This document shows, piece after piece, positions 33,289 through 38,613 of a stretch of 38,613 bases of DNA (position 1 is its first letter; each line of letters starts with the position of its first letter). Under the pieces are notes generated by a model. It was not told the DNA's origin. It saw nothing but the letters and a program-made list of their open reading frames with translations, and did not search any database. A program made the position numbers and the translations under genes. The DNA comes from Bradyrhizobium sp. NAS80.1 (GTDB lineage: Bacteria; Pseudomonadota; Alphaproteobacteria; Rhizobiales; Xanthobacteraceae). The DNA is taken from the NCBI RefSeq assembly GCF_001908205.1, contig NZ_LGHL01000060.1, positions 1-38,613 of the forward strand, written 5' to 3'.

Positions 33289-34380
33289 ATGACCGAGACC
33301 ATCCGCATCAAGCGCTTCAATGCGCGCCCCGTGATCGTGCCGATGAACCTGCCGCTGCAGACCTCGACCGGAGCGGTCGCCAGGGCGCCGCTGGTGCTGA
33401 TCGACTGCGAGACCGACCAGGGCGCGGTCGGGCATGCCTATCTGTTCTCGATCACGCCTTCGGCCCTGAAGCCGCTGACCGCGATGGTCACGGAAATGTC
33501 AGACCTGCTCGCCGGCGACGAGTTGCTGCCGTTCGAGATCGAGTGCAAGCTGACCCAGCGCTTCACGCTGCTTGGGCTCGCCGGCCTGCAACGATTGGCG
33601 CAATCCGGCATCGACATGGCGGCGTGGGACGCACTGGCGCGTAGCAAAGGCCTGCCGCTCGCGCGGCTGCTTGGCGGCGCGCCGAAACCGGTCAAGGCCT
33701 ACAATTCGAAGGGGCTCGGCATCATGCCGGTGGGCGCCGCGGTCGACGAGGCGCACAAGCTGCTGGCCGAGGGCTTTCAGGCGGCAAAGATTCGTGTCGG
33801 CCGGCCCGATGCGCGCGAGGATCTCGCCGTCGTGCGCGCGGTGCGAAAGGCGGTCGGCGATCAGGTCACGCTGATGTGCGACTACAACCAGGCGCTGACG
33901 GTGACTGAGGCCATCCGCCGCGGCGAGATGCTCGACGACGAGGGCCTGACCTGGATCGAGGAACCGATCCGCCACGACGACTACGCCGGCTGCGCCCGCA
34001 TCGCGGATGCGCTGCATACGCCAGTCCAGATCGGCGAGAATTTTGACAGCGCGTTCTCGATGCAGACGGCGCTCTCCTCTGAGGCCTGCGACTACGTGAT
34101 GCCCGACGCGCAACGCATCGGCGGTGTCACCGGCTGGCTCCGTGCCGCCTCGCTCGCGCACGCCGCCGGCATCGAGATGTCGACGCACCTGTTCTCGGAG
34201 GTCAGCGCGCACCTGTTGTGCGTGACGCCGACCGCGCATTGGCTGGAATATGTCGACTGGGCCGACGCGGTGCTGGCCACGCGGTTGAAGATCAAGGACG
34301 GTTTTGCGCTGCCGAACGAAGAGCCCGGCAACGGCATCGCGTGGGATGAAGCGGCGGTCAAAAAATATCTCGTGAGCTAG
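33289..34380 (+). CDS. Mandelate-racemase-like enolase-superfamily protein
   Basis: 363 residues, close to mandelate racemase over its length. By remembered alignment with the Pseudomonas enzyme at a constant offset of three: Lys167, Arg169 (in place of the second Lys of KxK), metal ligands Asp198, Glu224 and Glu250, the Asp273-His300 dyad and Glu320 (HWLE). So metal site and (R)-face base are kept, while the (S)-face base is Arg in AAKIRVG. Racemisation as in the model is therefore doubtful; a one-base reaction or altered substrate is possible. No other mandelate gene is adjacent, though a benzoylformate-decarboxylase-like gene and an aldehyde dehydrogenase lie 13-18 kb away. Confidence 0.88.
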   Translation: MTETIRIKRFNARPVIVPMNLPLQTSTGAVARAPLVLIDCETDQGAVGHAYLFSITPSALKPLTAMVTEMSDLLAGDELLPFEIECKLTQRFTLLGLAGLQRLAQSGIDMAAWDALARSKGLPLARLLGGAPKPVKAYNSKGLGIMPVGAAVDEAHKLLAEGFQAAKIRVGRPDAREDLAVVRAVRKAVGDQVTLMCDYNQALTVTEAIRRGEMLDDEGLTWIEEPIRHDDYAGCARIADALHTPVQIGENFDSAFSMQTALSSEACDYVMPDAQRIGGVTGWLRAASLAHAAGIEMSTHLFSEVSAHLLCVTPTAHWLEYVDWADAVLATRLKIKDGFALPNEEPGNGIAWDEAAVKKYLVS

Positions 34381-34504
34381 CGCGTGTAGGCGCAGATGTC
34401 GGCTTTTGAGGTTATGCAGAAATCTTATGCTTGATCAGGGAATTGGCGGTTTTGACTCGAACCGGACCAACTGAATCGACGCTGTCCAGCTGCCGCCTGG
34501 AGAT

Positions 34505-34525
34505 GTAGTCCAGAAACTGGACTAC
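34505..34525. promoter_or_regulatory. Perfect palindromic operator before the HxlR gene
   Basis: GTAGTCCAG and CTGGACTAC, perfect 9-bp inverse arms with AAA between them. The core AGTCCA-N5-TGGACT recurs at 35265-35281. It lies 34 bp before the HxlR start, so autoregulation is likely. Confidence 0.75.
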
Positions 34526-34558
34526 CTTGGTGGCCCTGGTGATGCTAAAGTTCTCGTC

Positions 34559-35251
34559 ATGAAAGGCTATGGATCATTTTGCCCCGTAGCCAAAGCTGCG
34601 GAAATTCTCACGGAGCGGTGGACCCTGCTCGTGCTCCGCGAGCTGTTGCTAGGGTCCCGCCACTTCAACCAGCTTCGCCGCGGCATCCCGCAGATGTCGC
34701 CGACCCTCCTCTCCAAGCGTCTGCACACGTTAGAAGAAGCGGGGCTAGTCGCACGCCAATCAGGCGACAATGGGCATTGGGAGTACCATCCAACCCAAGC
34801 TGCCGAGGAAGCTTGGCCAATTATCGATGCATTGGGCTATTGGGGCCACAGGTGGGCGCGCAGCCAACTCACACCCAACGAACTCCACGCGGGTCGTCTC
34901 ATGTGGAATATGCGCCGTTCGTTCGATCTAAAGCACGTTCCATGCGACTTCGTGCTCTACATCGAGATTGCGGACGCTCGGCCGAAACGCTGGTGGTTCG
35001 TTGTTAAGAAGGAAGAGGCCGATCTCTGCTGGGATGACCCCGGCTTCAAGGTCGATATTTGCCTCTATGCGAGTCTGCTGACGCTTGTGCAGATTTTCGT
35101 AGACGAGATGCCGCTGCCACGGGCGTGTGAGCTCGGCAAAATCGAGATCGACGGTCCTAGGCATCTAGTGAACAGCATGTGCGCTTGGTTCCCACGCAGC
35201 AAATATGCGAATGAGGCGCCTGCGGCCGCAGGTCAAGTCTTAGCCAGCTAA
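34559..35251 (+). CDS. HxlR-family transcriptional regulator with C-terminal extension
   Basis: 230 residues. The HxlR winged helix fills about residues 5-100: CPVAKAAEILTERWTLLVLREL, FNQLRRGIPQMSPTLLSKRL, LEEAGLVARQ. The remaining ~120 residues (FDLKHVPCDFVLYIEIADARP onward) resemble an SCP2-like domain seen in some HxlR proteins. The usual first-position Cys of HxlR sensors is present at residue 8. Two matching palindromes lie before it and after it. Base composition seems lower in G+C than its neighbours, hinting at acquisition. Shine-Dalgarno is weak. Confidence 0.88.
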   Translation: MKGYGSFCPVAKAAEILTERWTLLVLRELLLGSRHFNQLRRGIPQMSPTLLSKRLHTLEEAGLVARQSGDNGHWEYHPTQAAEEAWPIIDALGYWGHRWARSQLTPNELHAGRLMWNMRRSFDLKHVPCDFVLYIEIADARPKRWWFVVKKEEADLCWDDPGFKVDICLYASLLTLVQIFVDEMPLPRACELGKIEIDGPRHLVNSMCAWFPRSKYANEAPAAAGQVLAS

Positions 35252-35264
35252 CGACACCCTCTCC

Positions 35265-35281
35265 AGTCCACTTTTTGGACT
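35265..35281. promoter_or_regulatory. Second HxlR-type operator, before the SnoaL-like gene
   Basis: AGTCCA-CTTTT-TGGACT: same half-sites and same 5-base spacing as 34507-34523, but a different spacer sequence. It lies 14 bases after the HxlR stop and about 78 bp before the SnoaL-like gene's ATG, so the downstream gene probably has its own regulated promoter. Confidence 0.7.
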
Positions 35282-35358
35282 AGTGGCCCTGCTTCCCCCC
35301 CGCAGTAGCGTCTGCGAATGCGCTCATGCGCTGAGCATCTCAGCTAAAGGAGGCAAAG

Positions 35359-35805
35359 ATGAGCCGCCCTTCTCTTCTGTCATACGCTCTGCTGTTGATC
35401 TTTACTTGTACTTGCGTCGCTCACGCCGGGGCAGACCCACTTGCCGACGAAATTACCTCGGTGGCTGCCAAATGGGATGCCGCCATCAACAACGCAGACT
35501 TCGATGCCCTATTACCGTTGTATACGGCTGACGGCAGATTGATGCCGCCCGGTGCGCAGCCCGTCACCGGCCCTTTGGCAATCCGTGATTTTTTTGCCGG
35601 GCGGGGAAGAAGCGTCAGAGATCACAAGGTTGAGCTGGTCGATGTGTTGCCCTCCGGGAACTACGCCTATACGGCCTCCCATTTCACGGCCACGTTAGTG
35701 GTGAATGAGAAGGCGACGCCAATCTCCGGGAGCACTGTGAGACTCCTTGAGCGCCAACCCGACGGACAGTGGAAGATAAAGTCTCATATCTTCGTTAGAG
35801 AATAG
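35359..35805 (+). CDS. Secreted SnoaL-like / DUF4440 family protein
   Basis: 148 residues with AGGAGG directly upstream of the ATG. Signal peptide MSRPSLLSYALLLIFTCTCVAHA, then a single NTF2-like cone: AAKWDAAINNADFDALLPLYTADGRLMPPG, DVLPSGNYAYTASHF, WKIKSHIFVRE. Members of this SgcJ/EcaC group are often of unknown function, some steroid-isomerase- or polyketide-cyclase-like. It has its own copy of the HxlR-type operator, making it the likely target. Confidence 0.88.
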   Translation: MSRPSLLSYALLLIFTCTCVAHAGADPLADEITSVAAKWDAAINNADFDALLPLYTADGRLMPPGAQPVTGPLAIRDFFAGRGRSVRDHKVELVDVLPSGNYAYTASHFTATLVVNEKATPISGSTVRLLERQPDGQWKIKSHIFVRE

Positions 35806-35997
35806 ATTCGCGGGTGCCCGAGGCCACCCACAAACCTGACACGGGTTGCAAGTGATCGATGGTCATGGTCATGCACCCTATTGGCCCATCGCCGACATGG
35901 ATCGATATCCGCTCTTTGGCCGCTATTGGGGCCAATGCGGTCGTGGCGAATTTGCGAGTACACGCCGTAGTCCGGCTGGATCCGCGCCGGGCTAAGC

Positions 35998-36897
35998 TCA
36001 CGCGAAGGAAAAGCCGGGCTGGCCTCGAACAAAGCCATTGGCAAAGGCGGCGCCCGGGTAAAGCTCGGACAGGCGGCCGCTTGCGCCTTCGGCCGACCTG
36101 CGCCCGTCGAGCACGTCGCGAAAGGTTTTCGCGACTTCGACCATGTCGCAATCCTGCGGCGACAGGCGCAGCGAGCCGATGCCGGCCTTGCGCAGCGCAT
36201 CGATTTCGCCAATGAGATTTGTGCAGGCATGCGACAAGGTCTGAACGCCGTTGATTGTCAGGAAATCCTGCTGGTCCAGCGTCTTCAATGCGAGTCCATC
36301 CGGATCCTGTTCGCAGACGAAACGGCAATTGTCCTTGGAGAGCTTGTGAAGCCGCGCGTGGTAGCAACGGGCGGAGATCGCCAGCGGCACCCTGCCGAAG
36401 GCGAACATTTCGATCACGGCCTCGGGGACCGTTGCGGCGATCACCGCTGCCGATGAGATCGGCAGTTCAGGCGGCAGGCAGATGCGCGCAGCGCCTTGCT
36501 GGACGTGAAACGCCGCGCTCGTCTCGTTGTAGATGTTGACGAAGGGGCCGATGGCGTGCGGCCGGCCCTTGATCGATTTGAGGCAGGTCAGGTCGTTCAC
36601 CTCGACCAATGTGCCCTCACCCGCGCAGAGTTCCTCGGTCTGACGCCGCTCGCGCCGCAGCGACACCAGGATCAGCGAACCCAGCAGAACCTGCTTGCCG
36701 GCATGCTGGAGGCGTTCGATCACATCAGGCAGGTGTTCCGCAAAGAACGGGGACCGTTTCGAGCACACGATCTCACCCACGGACACGACATCGACCGGCG
36801 CCTCGTCGGCGATCCGGAAATAGAAATCGCGCCAACGTTCCGGCGCCCAATTGTAGAGGACTGGGCCGAGACTAAGTTGCATCAGGGCTTCTCTCAT
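35998..36897 (-). CDS. ubiV: UbiV, U32-family protein for oxygen-independent ubiquinone synthesis
   Basis: 299 residues from the ATG at 36897, which overlaps the end of ubiU by 26 bp; an internal ATG (MQLSLGPVLYNW) at 36882 is the alternative. The four Fe-S cysteines known for UbiV are present: VCSKR near the start, and C-x12-C-x3-C (CYHARLHKLSKDNCRFVC) at residues 178, 191 and 195, with the E. coli spacing. UbiV forms a complex with UbiU and adds hydroxyl groups to the ubiquinone ring without O2, using prephenate. Last gene of the ubiTUV operon. Confidence 0.95.
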   Translation of the reverse strand: MREALMQLSLGPVLYNWAPERWRDFYFRIADEAPVDVVSVGEIVCSKRSPFFAEHLPDVIERLQHAGKQVLLGSLILVSLRRERRQTEELCAGEGTLVEVNDLTCLKSIKGRPHAIGPFVNIYNETSAAFHVQQGAARICLPPELPISSAAVIAATVPEAVIEMFAFGRVPLAISARCYHARLHKLSKDNCRFVCEQDPDGLALKTLDQQDFLTINGVQTLSHACTNLIGEIDALRKAGIGSLRLSPQDCDMVEVAKTFRDVLDGRRSAEGASGRLSELYPGAAFANGFVRGQPGFSFA

Positions 36898-37894
36898 TCA
36901 TGGCGGACCGCAACCGATCACCGCATGTCTTGCGATAGGCGCCGACCGTCGAGGCCTGGCCTTCGGTGAACGGCTTGAGGCTCCCGACGTCCGCTTCACA
37001 TCCATCTACCAGAGTATCGAGCGCGCGGCGGAAGTGACGGACCACGCTCTCGATATAGGCGCGTCCGCGCTGACGCCCCTCGATCTTCAGCGCGGCGACG
37101 CCGGCGGTTCGGAGTCCTGCGAGCAATGTCGTGGCGTCAAGGCTGACGGGATCCTCGAAGATGTAGCCGTCACCATGCTCGGTCGAGAAGCGGCCCTTGC
37201 ACAGGGTCGGATAGCCCGCGGCCTCCTGCGGCGCGAAGCGGTTGATGGTGAAGCCGCCGAGCCGCGACGTCGTCCCTTGCGCAGTCTCCTTATAGGCAAC
37301 GTGGCTCGCCGGCGAGCACACGCCCTGCATATTCGGCGATTTTCCTGTGGCATAGGACGACAGGGAGCAGCGCCCTTCGGCCATGACGCAAAGGCCGCCG
37401 AACACGAACACCTCGGTCTCGCAACCTGCCTCGCGGGTGATTTCGGCGATCTCCGAAACGCTCAGCACGCGCGGCAGCACGACACGGCGCGCCCCGAACG
37501 TCTCGACGTAGAAGGCGATGGCATCGGGGTTCGCGGCCGCGGCCTGCACCGAGACATGCAGGCGCTGGTTCGGATGGCGCCTTGCGACGTAGTCCATCAG
37601 TCCGATATCGGCGACGATCAGCGCGTCGGCACCGGCATCGACGGCATCGTCCACGGCACGCTGCCAGAGCGCGACGGACGACGCGCGCGGAAAGGTATTG
37701 ATGGCGACGAGGATGCGCGCCCCGCGGCTGTGGGCGAACGCAATTCCCTTGCGCAGCTCGTCGCGGCTGAAGTTCAGGCCTGGAAAATTGCGTGCGTTGG
37801 TCTCGTCATTGAAGCCGCAATAGACGGCGTCCGCACCCGCATCGATGGCGCTCCTCAGCGCGGCCGGCGTACCGGCGGGACAGATCAGCTCCAT
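36872..37894 (-). CDS. ubiU: UbiU, U32-family protein for oxygen-independent ubiquinone synthesis
   Basis: 340 residues from the ATG at 37894, preceded by GGAGGAG. N-terminus MELICPAGTPAALRSAIDAG. The four Fe-S ligand cysteines fall at residues 169, 176, 193 and 232 (GLCVMAEGRC, GVCSPAS, TLCKGRF), the same numbers as in E. coli UbiU. Forms the hydroxylase with UbiV. Its start overlaps the ubiT stop by 10 bp and its end overlaps ubiV, so the three are translated as a coupled set. Confidence 0.96.
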   Translation of the reverse strand: MELICPAGTPAALRSAIDAGADAVYCGFNDETNARNFPGLNFSRDELRKGIAFAHSRGARILVAINTFPRASSVALWQRAVDDAVDAGADALIVADIGLMDYVARRHPNQRLHVSVQAAAANPDAIAFYVETFGARRVVLPRVLSVSEIAEITREAGCETEVFVFGGLCVMAEGRCSLSSYATGKSPNMQGVCSPASHVAYKETAQGTTSRLGGFTINRFAPQEAAGYPTLCKGRFSTEHGDGYIFEDPVSLDATTLLAGLRTAGVAALKIEGRQRGRAYIESVVRHFRRALDTLVDGCEADVGSLKPFTEGQASTVGAYRKTCGDRLRSAMNERSPDAT

Positions 37895-38436
37895 GATTTT
37901 GGCTCCTCCGGCGCACGGGAGGAGCCGGTCAGCCTGTCCCGCACGAGCTCGAACGAACGTCTGGCCGGCTCGCCCAGCGGGCCGAGCAGCAAAGCCAGTT
38001 CCTCGGCCAGATCGAGCTGCGCATCGTCGATCGCATTGCGCAGAGCGAGTACGGCTTCGATGTTGCCCTCGATCGTGAGCGTACGCGAAAACATCAGCGC
38101 ATCGCCGTCGACCCTGCCCTCGACCAGCGCAAGCAGGTTCGCGAGCGAGGCGGAGACATATGCATCGAGGCCCCGCGGCAGTTCGCGCACCACCGACAGC
38201 CGCGGCGGTGCGGCCTCCACAATGAAGGCGAACGGCAGGTCGACCGGTCTGATCCCGAACCGCGCGCGGCGATGCTCTCCGAGTCTGTCGAGCAGGCCGG
38301 GGTTGCGCGCCAGGATCCGCGCCAGGAAGCCACCGAGAACGAGTTGCAGTGGCAGCAGAGGCAAGGGACGCATCGCGAGCGCGAGAAGCGGTGGGATTGT
38401 CGGCAATGGACCCGACGCAACGGACGAATGACTCAT
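37885..38436 (-). CDS. ubiT: UbiT, SCP2-domain lipid-binding accessory protein
   Basis: 183 residues from the ATG at 38436 (MSHSSVASG); the frame is open to an upstream ATG at 38541, and the close GGCGAG makes the start uncertain. An SCP2-like domain follows: LPFAFIVEAAPPRLSVV, TLTIEGNIEAVLALRNAID. In this pathway UbiT binds prenylated intermediates for the UbiU-UbiV hydroxylase. Overlaps ubiU by 10 bp. Confidence 0.88.
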   Translation of the reverse strand: MSHSSVASGPLPTIPPLLALAMRPLPLLPLQLVLGGFLARILARNPGLLDRLGEHRRARFGIRPVDLPFAFIVEAAPPRLSVVRELPRGLDAYVSASLANLLALVEGRVDGDALMFSRTLTIEGNIEAVLALRNAIDDAQLDLAEELALLLGPLGEPARRSFELVRDRLTGSSRAPEEPKSWS

Positions 38437-38469
38437 CTCGCCATCTGAGCCGATTGCGCGCGGATGTAT

Positions 38470-38483
38470 TTGAGCGGGAACAA
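38470..38483. promoter_or_regulatory. Imperfect FNR/FixK-like box upstream of ubiT
   Basis: TTGAG-CGGG-AACAA is one base per half-site away from TTGAT-N4-ATCAA and one base from the FixK2 pattern. It lies 34-47 bases upstream of the assigned ubiT start. An oxygen regulator would suit these genes, but the match is weak. Confidence 0.35.
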
Positions 38484-38601
38484 GGAAGATCGAAATCGCG
38501 CCGGCTAGCCTCTGCTTTTTCAGGAGACTGTTCGCTTGCAACGGGTGGACTCAACCGGTCGGTGCAACACTCTAATCCTTTAGCAGAGATGGAGTGTGGA
38601 C

Positions 38602-38613
38602 ATGAAGCAGCGA
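38602..38613 (+). CDS. Start of a divergent gene cut by the window end
   Basis: ATGAAGCAGCGA (MKQR) with GGAGTG eight bases upstream, divergent from ubiT. Only four codons are visible, so no product can be named. Confidence 0.35.

Noticed and set aside
34381..34504. Possible mobile-element remnant before the HxlR gene
   Set aside because: Base composition looks lower in G+C, but no terminal repeat, target duplication or transposase fragment could be found.
35806..35997. Possible short gene between the SnoaL-like gene and ubiV
   Set aside because: Frames on both strands run into neighbouring genes and carry no start signal or motif; treated as non-coding.
37034..38431. Plus-strand reading frame opposite ubiU/ubiT
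   Set aside because: Shadow of two genes supported by conserved Fe-S cysteines and overlapping starts and stops.

Overview
The window is G+C-rich and densely coded. It looks like the chromosome of an alphaproteobacterium of the Bradyrhizobium type. Reasons: the gene content (fused indolepyruvate ferredoxin oxidoreductase, nitrilotriacetate-monooxygenase-family flavoprotein, UbiTUV set, FixK/FNR-like box), frequent GTG/TTG starts, and several families of imperfect palindromic repeats with arms such as GTCATTCCGG or GTAGCCCGGAT. No phage, plasmid, IS, CRISPR, rRNA or tRNA gene was recognised. The genus is an inference; no search was run.

Layout. 1-2906: 3' part of a fused indolepyruvate ferredoxin oxidoreductase. 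2976-7406: LysR regulator divergent from a membrane fusion protein, a 14-TM DHA2 exporter and an AhpD-like protein; a 23-bp palindrome and repeated GATTATC motifs lie in the control regions. 7604-13335 (minus): M20 peptidase, then a glutamate/aspartate-type ABC transporter (binding protein, two permeases, ATPase), then D-amino-acid transaminase; this looks like peptide and amino-acid scavenging. 13577-20446: catabolic enzymes, namely an FMN-dependent monooxygenase, a benzoylformate-decarboxylase-like ThDP enzyme, a GFA-fold protein without its catalytic-zinc cysteines, an Old Yellow Enzyme and an aldehyde dehydrogenase.

20635-23515: a frameshifted SDR, a small zinc-ribbon protein and a membrane-anchored GH3 (NagZ-like) gene with a frameshift near its 5' end. 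23705-27507: an apparent operon of a DUF4173 membrane protein, an OmpR-type response regulator and a histidine kinase; its last stop codon overlaps that of a 46-residue membrane peptide on the other strand. 28058-31256: a secreted unknown protein, an alpha/beta-hydrolase-like protein lacking nucleophile and oxyanion motifs, and an orphan periplasmic binding protein behind a very good FNR/FixK box. The last gene is bracketed by two ~190-bp direct repeats.

31528-33091: a haem-c/DUF3365-type adenylate/guanylate cyclase broken by a G7 homopolymer frameshift. 33289-34380: a mandelate-racemase-like enolase with the (S)-specific base Lys replaced by Arg. 34505-35805: an HxlR regulator and a secreted SnoaL-like protein, each preceded by the same operator, AGTCCA-N5-TGGACT. 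35998-38436: ubiV, ubiU and ubiT overlap as an operon for oxygen-independent ubiquinone synthesis, with an imperfect FNR/FixK-like box in front.

The most interesting items are the HxlR twin operators, three genes with altered active sites (GFA-like, hydrolase-like, racemase-like), the anaerobiosis boxes, the DUF4173-kinase operon, and three reading-frame breaks within 12 kb, which could be real decay or base-calling errors.
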